In this document: in pieces, positions 35,686 to 42,879 of the stretch
Position numbering within the stretch: the first letter of the stretch is position 1
How the letters are laid out: every line of letters begins with the position of its first letter
Assembly: GCF_003938605.1 (NCBI RefSeq)
Contig: NZ_RHWX01000015.1
Location: forward strand, 34,087-98,086
DNA length: 64,000 nucleotides
From: Brevundimonas sp. 357
Lineage (GTDB): Bacteria; Pseudomonadota; Alphaproteobacteria; Caulobacterales; Caulobacteraceae
Reading direction: 5' to 3'
The notes under the pieces: generated by a model
The model's input: only the letters and a program-made list of their open reading frames with translations
The model's database searches: none
What the model was told of the DNA's origin: nothing
Made by a program: the position numbers and the translations under genes

Positions 35686-37428
35686 GCTGAGGCGGAAGGC
35701 GGCCACCTCTCGCACATGGGCGGCGTCGCGGGCTTCGGGCGTGACGAAGGTCAGCCGTACGATCGAACCGCCGCCTGGCGCCGGCGCGATTTCGGCCTCG
35801 CCGCGCAACTGTTTGGCGAAGGCCATCATCAGGGTGCGGCCGACGCCCGCTTCGGCCGCGTCGGCGACGCCGGGCCCATCGTCCTCGACCTCCAGAACGC
35901 TGGTTCGGCCCAGAACCTTGAAGCGCACCTTGAGGTCGCCGCCCCGTCCGGCGAAGGCGTGTTTCTGGGCGTTGGACACGGCCTCGACCAGCCACAGGGC
36001 CAGGGGCGCCAGCTTGTCGGGGTCGATGATCAGCGGGTCGGCCTCGATCGAGGTCGTGACCAGAGGTCCGCGCACCGCCTCCCCGGCGATCAACTGCCCG
36101 ACCAGTTCGCGCAGAAAGGTGTCGGCGTCCGCTTCCCGGATGTCATGGCTCTGGTAGAGAATGCGGTAGATCTGGGCCAGGGCGGTGATCCGCTGGCGGG
36201 TGTCGCCCAGGGCGGCGCGGGCGCTCGGATCTGTCACGGCTCGTTGCTGCATCGACAACAGGGATGAGATGATCTGCAGGTTATTCTTCACCCGGTGGTG
36301 AATCTCGCGCAGCAGGGCGTCTTTTTCTTCCAGGGCGTCCAGAATGGCCTTGTCGCGCCGGGTGATGGTCTCGCCCAGGTGGCCCAGGGTGCGGGCCAAG
36401 GTGCGAATCTCCGCAGGCGCGTGTTCGGCCTGAACGGGACGAATGGTGAAACGGCCGCGCGCGTAGATGGCGGCGACCCGTTCCAGGTAGTCCAGCCAGC
36501 GCACCACGATCCGCTCGGACAGCAGCATGACGGCGGCGAAGGCGGTCAGCCACGCCGCCAGCGGCAGCAACAGGGTGCCGAAGGGGTTCAGACGCGCCCA
36601 GGACAGCAGGCCGGGCGCCGGCGCCGACAGCAGGACGAAGACGTCCCGTCCCGCCAGGGGCGCGCCGCCATAGACGTGACGGCGTCCCCTGGCGTCTCGC
36701 GCCTCGAACATGACGGCTGCGTCCGCGCGGGCCCGCTCGGTCCAGCCCTCGGCCTGGCCGGCGTTGCCCAGGGCGAAGGGGCTCGTGGTCGTGGCGATCA
36801 GCACGCGTCCTGTCCCGTCGGTCAGCGCCGCCTGGGCGCCGATGGGCAGGGCGGGATCCCTGATGTCAGGCTGAAGGGCGCTGAGCGGAACGGCGGCCGT
36901 CATCGTTCCCTGAAACGCGCCCAACGGACGTTCCGAGCGGACGGCGATGATCAGGGACTGACCGTCGGCCGAGCGCTGCATCGCCACGTCTTCGCCGCGG
37001 CTGAGCCGCTGATGCCAGCTTTGGGCGCGGACATGTTCCTCGCGGGTTTCATGGGCGGTGTTGCGCGATGCGCAGACGGGTTCCCCGGTCGCGCTGTAGC
37101 GGGTCAGGCTCGTTATGCCGTCCAGGCGTTCCGCCAGCGCCGTGAGCCGCGCTTCGCAGAAGAAACCCACGCCCTCCGGCGTCAGGGCTTGCAGCAAGAC
37201 CACGGTCGAGTCGATTCGGCTCTTGGCGTCTGAGGCGCTGCGTTCCGCCGCCAGTTTCAGATCGCTGCGCCGTTCCGTTTCCTGCTGGCGGAAGCCCGCT
37301 TCGGTCTGGATCGCGCCGAGCAGAAGGATGGGCAGCAAGGCCAGGGCCATGGCGAGGCCCAGGCGGAATCGGATGCCCTGGACGCTGGGGCGTCCGAGCT
37401 TGCGGCCCAGAACCCGGCCGAACCGCAC
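35665..37428 (-). CDS. phyK: Membrane sensor kinase PhyK of the general stress response (HWE/HisKA_2 type)
   Basis: 587 residues. A membrane helix is at about residues 22-42, then a large periplasmic sensor domain (to about 270), then a second helix (PFGTLLLPLAAWLTAFAAVM) and a HAMP-like linker. The phosphoacceptor histidine is in LREIHHRVKNNLQIISSLLS, the HisKA_2 motif. The ATPase domain contains LWLVEAVSNAQKHAF and VEDDGPGV. It starts with GTG two bases after the sigT stop, so it belongs to the nepR-sigT-phyK operon. In Caulobacter PhyK phosphorylates PhyR; the same is inferred here. Confidence 0.9.
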   Translation of the reverse strand: MRFGRVLGRKLGRPSVQGIRFRLGLAMALALLPILLLGAIQTEAGFRQQETERRSDLKLAAERSASDAKSRIDSTVVLLQALTPEGVGFFCEARLTALAERLDGITSLTRYSATGEPVCASRNTAHETREEHVRAQSWHQRLSRGEDVAMQRSADGQSLIIAVRSERPLGAFQGTMTAAVPLSALQPDIRDPALPIGAQAALTDGTGRVLIATTTSPFALGNAGQAEGWTERARADAAVMFEARDARGRRHVYGGAPLAGRDVFVLLSAPAPGLLSWARLNPFGTLLLPLAAWLTAFAAVMLLSERIVVRWLDYLERVAAIYARGRFTIRPVQAEHAPAEIRTLARTLGHLGETITRRDKAILDALEEKDALLREIHHRVKNNLQIISSLLSMQQRAVTDPSARAALGDTRQRITALAQIYRILYQSHDIREADADTFLRELVGQLIAGEAVRGPLVTTSIEADPLIIDPDKLAPLALWLVEAVSNAQKHAFAGRGGDLKVRFKVLGRTSVLEVEDDGPGVADAAEAGVGRTLMMAFAKQLRGEAEIAPAPGGGSIVRLTFVTPEARDAAHVREVAAFRLSGTSPQA

Positions 37429-37430
37429 GG

Positions 37431-38039
37431 CTATTTGCGCCCGGCGCCGCTTAGTCTGTCGGCGTCGGCCAGGATCGATCGCATAGCGTCGCTTGCCGAT
37501 TGGCCGTCGCGATCATAGCCGCCCCGCTCCAACGTGGCCTGCAGCGCCTTGCGCGCCCGCGATACGCGGCTCTTCACCGTACCGACGGCGCACTGGCATA
37601 TCTCGGCCGCTTCCTCGTAGGCGAAGCCGCCGGCGCCGACCAGGATCAGGGCTTCGCGCTGCTCCTCGGGCAGGGACTTCAGCGCCTGGCGCAGTTCGTC
37701 CAGCGCCACCGGCGCTTCAGGATCATCGACGGCGATCAGGGTGCGCTCGGCGGCTTCCTGATCCAGCTGGGTCTGGCGCCACGAGCGGCGCTTTTCCGAA
37801 TAGAACTGGTTGCGCAGGATCATGAAGGTCCATGCCTTCATGTTTGTGCCCATCTGATAGCTGGCGCGGGCGTCCCAGGCCTTCATCATGGCTTCTTGAG
37901 CCAGATCGTCGGCCGAGGTCGGGTCGCCGGTCAGGGTGCGGGCGAATGCCCGCAGATGGGGGATCAGGGTGACGAGTTCGGCCTTGAAGGCGTTGTCGTC
38001 TGACGAGGGGCGGCGGGGGGCGGGATTTGCGCTGGTCAC
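37431..38039 (-). CDS. sigT: General stress ECF sigma factor (EcfG/SigT)
   Basis: 202 residues. Sigma region 2 starts HLRAFARTLTGDPTSADDLAQEAMMKAW, followed by the NMKAWTFMILRNQFYSEKR signature of the EcfG group. Region 4 has LPEEQREALILVGAGGFAYEEAA and GTVKSRVSRARKAL. The start is GTG, overlapping the nepR stop as GTGA. It directs RNA polymerase to promoters of the form GGAAC-16-CGTT, five of which occur around it. It is held inactive by NepR until PhyR-P binds NepR. Confidence 0.95.
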   Translation of the reverse strand: MTSANPAPRRPSSDDNAFKAELVTLIPHLRAFARTLTGDPTSADDLAQEAMMKAWDARASYQMGTNMKAWTFMILRNQFYSEKRRSWRQTQLDQEAAERTLIAVDDPEAPVALDELRQALKSLPEEQREALILVGAGGFAYEEAAEICQCAVGTVKSRVSRARKALQATLERGGYDRDGQSASDAMRSILADADRLSGAGRK

Positions 38040-38242
38040 TGCCCCTCCTTGGTAGGAGCGCCCTGGTCGGCGCGACGCAGAATTTCAAGAAACTCATCGG
38101 GCACCGGCTCGTTGACGACTTCGTCGAACATATGCCGCAGCTTCACGCCGATGGCTTGTTGGCGCAGGCGGACCTCTTCGAGATCTCGCTCGTTCGAGCT
38201 GGCCCCGCTGGAACGCGCGGGAGTGTCCTTAGGTTCGATCAT
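38036..38242 (-). CDS. nepR: Anti-sigma factor NepR
   Basis: 68 residues, the size of the family. The two helices are RQQAIGVKLRHMFDEVVNEPVP and DEFLEILRRADQ; the VNEPVPDEFLEIL segment is the NepR signature. The N-terminal 20 residues are likely disordered. It binds and inhibits the EcfG sigma factor and is released when phosphorylated PhyR takes it up. It is translated in tandem with sigT through a four-base overlap and transcribed from its own EcfG promoter, giving feedback control. Confidence 0.93.
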   Translation of the reverse strand: MIEPKDTPARSSGASSNERDLEEVRLRQQAIGVKLRHMFDEVVNEPVPDEFLEILRRADQGAPTKEGQ

Positions 38243-38293
38243 TGAGTGTCCGGCCGCCGCCCAAGCCCTGTGATGTCGCTCATGGAGACTGAA

Positions 38294-38318
38294 AACGTCG
38301 CCTCCCGCATAGGGTTCC
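38294..38318 (-). promoter_or_regulatory. EcfG promoter of nepR-sigT-phyK
   Basis: GGAAC (38318-38314), a 16-base spacer and CGTT (38297-38294) on the minus strand, 52 bases upstream of the nepR ATG. It implies that sigT drives its own operon. Confidence 0.88.
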
Positions 38319-38359
38319 TAGGCGGATATGATTTTATGCTCAAGCTGGAGAGCGTTCAC

Positions 38360-38384
38360 GGAACCGTGGCTCATTTGATACGTT
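38360..38384 (+). promoter_or_regulatory. EcfG promoter of phyR
   Basis: GGAAC (38360-38364), a 16-base spacer and CGTT (38381-38384) on the plus strand, 57 bases upstream of the phyR ATG. It is divergent from the nepR promoter in the same 199-bp gap. Confidence 0.88.
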
Positions 38385-38441
38385 GTGTTCGATCTGAGTC
38401 CGTTTCAACAGTCGAGGCGGGCGTTGTCGGGGAATTTATCC

Positions 38442-39230
38442 ATGAGTCTATTGGCCAGACTTGCGCCGCACTTGCCCTATGTTCGTCGCTACGCTCGCGC
38501 CCTGACCGGCGATCAGGGAACGGGCGACAACTACGTCCGCGTCGCGCTTGAGGCGCTCGCCGCCGGCGAGCGGCAACTCCCCGCCGATATGACGCCGCGG
38601 GTGGCCCTGTACCATGTCTTCCACACCATCTGGTCCAGCACGGGCGCCCAGTTGGAGGGCGTGGCTTTCGAGGGCGACGACGCCGCGCGACGCCTGCTGC
38701 GCATCTCGCCTCAGTCGCGTCAGGCCTTCCTGCTGACCGCGCTTGAAGGCTTCACGCCGTCCGAGGCGGCCCAGATTCTGGCCGTTGATCCCCGCACTGT
38801 CGAGCGCCTGATCGCCGAAGCTCAGTCTGACATCGACGCCGAACTGGCCACGGACGTTCTGATCATCGAGGATGAGGCCATCATCTCGGCTGACATCGAA
38901 AGCTTGGTGAAGGAGTTGGGTCACCGCGTCACCGGCACGGCCACCACCCACGACGAAGCCGTGGACGCTGTTTCGCGTCACAAGCCCGGTTTGGTTCTGG
39001 CCGATATCCAGTTGGCCGACGGTTCCTCGGGCATTGATGCGGTCAAGGACATCCTCAAGCAGTTCGACGTGCCTGTGATCTTCATCACCGCCTTCCCGGA
39101 GCGGCTGTTGACGGGCGAGCGTCCCGAGCCCACCTTCCTGATCACCAAGCCCTTCCAGCCGGAGACGGTGAAGGCGGCGATCAGCCAGGCGCTGTTCTTC
39201 CATCCGTCGCGCCAGAAGCAGGCGGCCTGA
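38442..39230 (+). CDS. phyR: Anti-anti-sigma response regulator PhyR
   Basis: 262 residues. The N-terminal half mimics an ECF sigma factor (HLPYVRRYARALTGDQGTGDN in region 2, LLTALEGFTPSEAAQILAVD in region 4) but lacks a normal DNA-binding segment. The C-terminal receiver has VLIIEDEAIISADIE and the phosphoacceptor aspartate in LVLADIQLADGSSG, with the lysine in LITKPFQPETV. On phosphorylation it captures NepR. The ATG at 38442 begins MSLLARLAPH; a 19-codon extension is rejected because it would begin at the transcription start region. Confidence 0.95.
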   Translation: MSLLARLAPHLPYVRRYARALTGDQGTGDNYVRVALEALAAGERQLPADMTPRVALYHVFHTIWSSTGAQLEGVAFEGDDAARRLLRISPQSRQAFLLTALEGFTPSEAAQILAVDPRTVERLIAEAQSDIDAELATDVLIIEDEAIISADIESLVKELGHRVTGTATTHDEAVDAVSRHKPGLVLADIQLADGSSGIDAVKDILKQFDVPVIFITAFPERLLTGERPEPTFLITKPFQPETVKAAISQALFFHPSRQKQAA

Positions 39231-39255
39231 CGGTTCGTCCTCCGATCCGATCAAG

Positions 39256-39283
39256 GGGCCCCGGTTCGCCGGGGCCCTTTTTT
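39256..39283 (+). terminator. Rho-independent terminator of phyR
   Basis: GGGCCCCGG pairs with CCGGGGCCC around a TTCG tetraloop, followed by TTTTTT. It lies 26 bases after the phyR stop. Confidence 0.93.
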
Positions 39284-39290
39284 GTCGTAG

Positions 39291-39575
39291 TCAGGTTACG
39301 GGCGGCGGGGCGGTCTCGGGGCCTGCGGTCGGCGCGGGGGCCTGTTCGACGACGGGCGTCGGCTCGCCGGTCACGCCCGCCTCTTCGGCGCGTTGGAAAC
39401 CTTGATTGCTGATCGCCCACAGGCCCAGCAGCAGCGCGGCCGCAGCTCCGGCGGAAACCGCCAGAAGGATCAGGATGCGGCGTCCGCCTCGACCCTGGCG
39501 GACATATTGGGCCTCTACGGCCTGGCCGGCGTGTATGGGGTCAGCTGAGTGGGAATGCGGATCCTGGTGACTCAT
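39291..39575 (-). CDS. Small single-pass membrane protein under EcfG control
   Basis: 94 residues. A hydrophilic histidine-rich N-terminus (SHQDPHSHSADPIH) comes first, then one membrane helix at about residues 34-55 (ILILLAVSAGAAAALLLGL), then a proline/threonine/alanine-rich tail ending GPETAPPPVT, probably outside the membrane. I recognise no family. The ATG at 39575 follows AGGAGG-like bases. An EcfG promoter lies 39 bases upstream, divergent from the small RNA promoter. A role in envelope stress is inferred only from this promoter. Confidence 0.75.
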   Translation of the reverse strand: MSHQDPHSHSADPIHAGQAVEAQYVRQGRGGRRILILLAVSAGAAAALLLGLWAISNQGFQRAEEAGVTGEPTPVVEQAPAPTAGPETAPPPVT

Positions 39576-39613
39576 CTCAACGCCTCCTTGTTGCGATTCA
39601 AGCCTTCCATGCC

Positions 39614-39638
39614 AACGCTGCGCGTCTGGGGCTGTTCC
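39614..39638 (-). promoter_or_regulatory. EcfG promoter of the small membrane protein gene
   Basis: GGAAC (39638-39634), a 16-base spacer and CGTT (39617-39614) on the minus strand. Its upstream box is 15 bases from that of a divergent EcfG promoter. Confidence 0.8.
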
Positions 39639-39653
39639 CGCAGGGCGGGGCCG

Positions 39654-39678
39654 GGAACCGAGTCCGCCGCACGTCGTT
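39654..39678 (+). promoter_or_regulatory. EcfG promoter of the small RNA candidate
   Basis: GGAAC (39654-39658), a 16-base spacer and CGTT (39675-39678) on the plus strand. No credible coding gene follows before a strong terminator, which points to a non-coding transcript. Confidence 0.8.
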
Positions 39679-39684
39679 CTTTCC

Positions 39685-39786
39685 CTGCTGAGGGCGATTC
39701 CCCCGGACCGGCTCTGCCGATCTTCGCCTTCGCTTCATTCTCGATGATGCGACTCCTAGGCGGTCCTAACGGACCGCCTCTTTTTT
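39685..39786 (+). ncRNA. Candidate stress-induced small RNA (GsrN-like)
   Basis: The start is estimated at 6-8 bases after the CGTT of an EcfG promoter and the end is the T tract of the terminator, giving about 100 nt. A run of five C (39700-39704) lies in a potential loop closed by GGCGA (39693-39697) and TCGCC (39724-39728). Caulobacter GsrN is a sigma-T-dependent RNA of this size with a C-rich loop that pairs with G-rich mRNA leaders such as katG, and it is known across the Caulobacteraceae. A short reading frame across it has no ribosome site and overlaps the promoter, so coding is unlikely. Identity with GsrN is inferred, not shown. Confidence 0.65.
39758..39786 (+). terminator. Rho-independent terminator of the small RNA candidate
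   Basis: AGGCGGTCC pairs perfectly with GGACCGCCT around a TAAC loop, followed by C and TTTTTT. No coding gene on the plus strand ends just upstream. Confidence 0.93.
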
Positions 39787-39864
39787 GACCATGGCGGCAC
39801 TCGACAGCCGGCCCTGAGGCGTCACTATGGGTTCTGAAAGAAAACCCTATGAGGGAGACGATTG

Positions 39865-40887
39865 ATGAGCCTGCGCAACAGACAATGGATTCTGCGTCAG
39901 CGGCCGCACGGCCTGATCCAGGACGGCGACCTGGAACTGGTCGAGAGCGTCACGCCCGACCTGAAGGACGGCGAGGTTCTGATCCGCAACGTCTATCTGT
40001 CGATCGACCCGACCAACCGCACCTGGATGAATGATTCCGAGGGCTATCTGCCGCCGGTGGGATTGGGCGACGTCATGCGCGGTCTGACCCTGGGCGTGGT
40101 CGAGCAGTCGCGCGGCGAGCGGTACAAGGAAGGCGATCTGGTCATGCCCCTGTCGGGCGCCTGGGCCGACTACGCCGTCGTGCCCGAGGCGGGGCTGCGG
40201 CCGGTCCACCGCGCGCCGGGCCTGCCGCTGACGGCCAACCTGTCCGTGCTGGGGATGACCGGCATGACCGCCTACTTCGGCGTCACCGACGTACTGAAGG
40301 CGAAGGCCGGCGAGACCCTGGTCATCTCGGCGGCGGCGGGGGCGGTCGGCTCCATTGCCGGCCAGGTGGCCAAGCAGCGCGGCTGCCGCGTCATCGGCAT
40401 CGCCGGCGGCGCCGAGAAATGCCGCTGGTTGACCGAAGAACTCGGTTTCGACGCCGCCGTCGACTACAAGAACGAGGACGTCGGCGACGCCCTGGACCGC
40501 TTTGCCCCCGACGGGATCGACCTCAATTTCGAGAACGTCGGCGGCGACATCATGATCGCCGTCTGGAACCGGCTGAAGGTGCACGGCCGCATGGCCGTCT
40601 GCGGCCTGATCTCGGCCTATAACGCCACGCGGATGCCGCCCTCGCCCAACTTCGCCCGCATCATCACCCACCGCCTGGACGTGAAGGGCTTCCTGGTCCT
40701 CGATTACGCCCACCGCGCCAAGGAGATGGTCGCCGAGATGGGGCCGTGGCTGGCTGACGGAAAAATTCACTGGAAGGTCCATGTCGATGACGGCCTTGAA
40801 GGCGCGGTCGGTTCGCTGAATCGCTTGTTCACCGGCGACCATGACGGCAAGCTGATGGTCAGGGTGTCGGAGGAGCCGGCGGCCTGA
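39865..40887 (+). CDS. NADP-dependent medium-chain reductase (leukotriene B4 12-hydroxydehydrogenase type)
   Basis: 340 residues. The catalytic N-terminal domain is about residues 1-130 (NRQWILRQRP, then NVYLSIDPTNRTWM). The nucleotide-binding domain has VISAAAGAVGSIAGQVAKQRGCRVIG, an AXXGXXG-type NADP motif. FENVGGDIMIAVWNRLK and GRMAVCGLIS follow. It probably reduces alpha,beta-unsaturated carbonyls (alkenal/one oxidoreductase). GGGAG lies upstream of the ATG at 39865. The physiological substrate is not evident. The hotdog protein gene starts 16 bp after it. Confidence 0.88.
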   Translation: MSLRNRQWILRQRPHGLIQDGDLELVESVTPDLKDGEVLIRNVYLSIDPTNRTWMNDSEGYLPPVGLGDVMRGLTLGVVEQSRGERYKEGDLVMPLSGAWADYAVVPEAGLRPVHRAPGLPLTANLSVLGMTGMTAYFGVTDVLKAKAGETLVISAAAGAVGSIAGQVAKQRGCRVIGIAGGAEKCRWLTEELGFDAAVDYKNEDVGDALDRFAPDGIDLNFENVGGDIMIAVWNRLKVHGRMAVCGLISAYNATRMPPSPNFARIITHRLDVKGFLVLDYAHRAKEMVAEMGPWLADGKIHWKVHVDDGLEGAVGSLNRLFTGDHDGKLMVRVSEEPAA

Positions 40888-40903
40888 CGGAGAATGATCG
40901 CGC

Positions 40904-41311
40904 ATGATTGAGCCGCTGCACGTCCATTTCGAGGATCTCGAGATCGGTCAGGTCATCCCCCTGGGCGCCTGCGCCGTGGATGCTGCAGCGCTGGAGCTGT
41001 TCGTCGAACGCTTTCTGCCTGGTTGGGATACGGCCTACGGGGTGCCTGAGGGCATGGTCTATGCCCTGTGGAGCCGACTATCCGCCGATCGCATGGGGGG
41101 GTGGGCGGGCTCTAAGACCTTGGCCGTGGACGGTTTGCGGTTCCTGCGTAATCCGCCTGCCGGCGAACTGATGCGCGGGCGGCTGACCGTGATGGGCAAG
41201 GATCCGGTCGGGGACGAGAAGGGCGTCGTCATCGCCCAGCAGGATCTGCTGGACGAGGCGGGGCGGCTGGTTTTCTCCTGCCTCACCCGCGCCCTGGTGG
41301 CCCGCCGCTGA
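40904..41311 (+). CDS. MaoC-like hotdog-fold protein
   Basis: 135 residues resembling MaoC acyl dehydratases: FEDLEIGQVIPLG at the N-terminus is the usual opening, and RFLRNPPAGELMRGRLTV is the hotdog helix-strand region. The catalytic aspartate/histidine pair of R-specific enoyl-CoA hydratases is not obvious, since the histidine position is not matched. It may be a non-hydratase hotdog protein. It lies 16 bp after the reductase gene, and the two may act on the same enoyl-type substrate. A bidirectional terminator follows. Confidence 0.7.
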   Translation: MIEPLHVHFEDLEIGQVIPLGACAVDAAALELFVERFLPGWDTAYGVPEGMVYALWSRLSADRMGGWAGSKTLAVDGLRFLRNPPAGELMRGRLTVMGKDPVGDEKGVVIAQQDLLDEAGRLVFSCLTRALVARR

Positions 41312-41342
41312 ATCACTCGCCCACTATTGAGTGCGAACAAAA

Positions 41343-41370
41343 ACGCCCCGCCAGCATCCTGACGGGGCGT
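41343..41370. terminator. Bidirectional terminator
   Basis: ACGCCCCG pairs with CGGGGCGT, with a further CAG/CTG pair inside. It is flanked by A-rich sequence on the left and T-rich sequence on the right, so it can serve both the hotdog gene and the converging SapC gene. Confidence 0.8.
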
Positions 41371-41439
41371 TTCCATTTTATCGCTTCAATACGGGCCTCA
41401 AGTAGCGCGAACGCGCGCTAGGCCCGCTTGAAAAGCAGA

Positions 41440-42228
41440 TCAGGCGTTGGCGGCGGCCGGTTGTTGGGCGGCGCGGGTCAGGGCCATGGCGATCAGGCGG
41501 TCCCAGCCCAGCAGCGACACGAGGTGGCCGTAGATCTGGCCCAGGGCGCCGTTGTCGCGCAGTTCGGCCAGCTTCTCGGCCGGCAGGGCCTTCAACTTGT
41601 CTTCCGAGACCGCGAAATATTCGGCGATCTTTTGCGGGGCGCCGGCCGAACCATCTGCGTTGCGCGGGGTGAAGTTGGCTTCACGCACCTCGAACAGGTC
41701 CAGTTCCTTCAGCAGGTTGACGAAGGACTCGGTGCGCACGCGCTCCTGTTCGAAGTTGTTGCAGAATTCCATGCCGAAATTGACGTAGCCGCTGGGCTGG
41801 CCGTTTTCGAACAACGGAGTCTCGCCGCCTTCGACCACGAAGGGGGCGGCGCGGTCGATGCACAGCACCATGCGCTTCTGCTCGTCGTCATTGGCGAAGA
41901 CGAAGGGGTAGCGGCGGACATAGGCCGGGATGTAGGCGTCAGGGCGGAAGTCGCCGTTCTCGATGAACAGGTTGTCGCCCTGGTTCAGGCCCATGGCGGC
42001 GACCGGCTGCTTGGCGTCGCCGACGAAGATGACCGGGTAGGACAGGGCGGCGGGGGCGAACTCAGTCACCGTCAGCGGCACGACGTGGGTCTGGGCCACA
42101 AAGGCGTACGGCTTGTCTGCGGGCGTCACGCCCAGCGAGCCGTGAACATCGGCCGACAGCGGCTCGGGCTGGGAATAGAACAGTACATTGCCCGACAGGG
42201 GGCTGGACGCTTGGGTGGTGTCGGTCAT
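41440..42228 (-). CDS. SapC family protein
   Basis: 262 residues matching the SapC family (named after a Campylobacter S-layer locus; molecular role unclear). Blocks are LGVTPADKPYAFVAQTHVVPL, YPVIFVGDAKQPVAAMGL, IPAYVRRYPFVFA and NFGMEFCNNFEQER. There is no signal peptide or membrane segment, so the protein is probably cytosolic. The ATG at 42226-42228 is chosen; the longer frame has no homology. No S-layer gene is visible in the window. Confidence 0.85.
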   Translation of the reverse strand: MTDTTQASSPLSGNVLFYSQPEPLSADVHGSLGVTPADKPYAFVAQTHVVPLTVTEFAPAALSYPVIFVGDAKQPVAAMGLNQGDNLFIENGDFRPDAYIPAYVRRYPFVFANDDEQKRMVLCIDRAAPFVVEGGETPLFENGQPSGYVNFGMEFCNNFEQERVRTESFVNLLKELDLFEVREANFTPRNADGSAGAPQKIAEYFAVSEDKLKALPAEKLAELRDNGALGQIYGHLVSLLGWDRLIAMALTRAAQQPAAANA

Positions 42229-42379
42229 GAAAACGGATCTTCTGAACAGAGAGGACGGTTCTTCTAGCTCATGGTCGGGACGGTCGCAAACGCCGCTGTT
42301 TGGCCACATTGCGCCGGTGCGGGTGTTGCGGCGCGCGGTCCCGGTTGCGGCGCGGCCTCGGACCCCTTAGCTCTAGGCC

Positions 42380-42874
42380 ATGGGCGACGCCTGCGATCAT
42401 GATCATATCGACAGCCGACCCGGCGCCGCCGAGGTCGAACGGACGGTTGCGGCCGTCGAGGCGCGCGTCTCGGCCGACGGCGATCGCATGACTGCGCCAC
42501 GACGTCGCGTGCTTGAGCTGCTTCTCTCGGCGGCCGAGCCGGTCAAGGCCTATGACCTGATCGCCCGCTACGGCCTCGACGGTCAGGCGGCCAAGCCGCC
42601 CACGGTTTATCGCGCCCTGGAGTTCCTCGAGAAGCGGGGCCTCGCCCACCGCATCGCCTCCATCAGCGCCTATGTCGCCTGCACCGCCGAGGCCTGCGCG
42701 CCGGGCGGCCATGCGGCGGCCTTCCTGATCTGCGACTGCTGCGGGGCGACCGAAGAGGTGGCCGTCCCCGGCGGCGACGTTATCGCCCAGGCGGCGACGA
42801 ACGCCGGTTACGCCATCGAGCGCACCACCATCGAGGGCCATGGCCGGTGCGGCGCCTGCCGCGTGGCGGCCTGA
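42380..42874 (+). CDS. zur: Zinc uptake regulator Zur (Fur family)
   Basis: 164 residues. The N-terminus has a metal-ligand-like DACDHDHID stretch. The winged helix includes MTAPRRRVLELLLSAAEPVKAYDLIARY and KPPTVYRALEFLEKRGLAHRI. The C-terminal dimer domain has two CxxC zinc sites (LICDCCGATEEV and GRCGACRVAA). The sequence fits Zur better than Fur because of these pairs and the context. It represses zinc-import genes, none of which are in the window. It ends 5 bp before the hydrolase gene. Confidence 0.88.
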   Translation: MGDACDHDHIDSRPGAAEVERTVAAVEARVSADGDRMTAPRRRVLELLLSAAEPVKAYDLIARYGLDGQAAKPPTVYRALEFLEKRGLAHRIASISAYVACTAEACAPGGHAAAFLICDCCGATEEVAVPGGDVIAQAATNAGYAIERTTIEGHGRCGACRVAA

Positions 42875-42879
42875 CGTCC

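Noticed and set aside
39549..39788. Short plus-strand frame across the small RNA candidate.
   Set aside because: Its start overlaps the gene at 39291-39575, it crosses an EcfG promoter and ends in the terminator, and it has no ribosome site.
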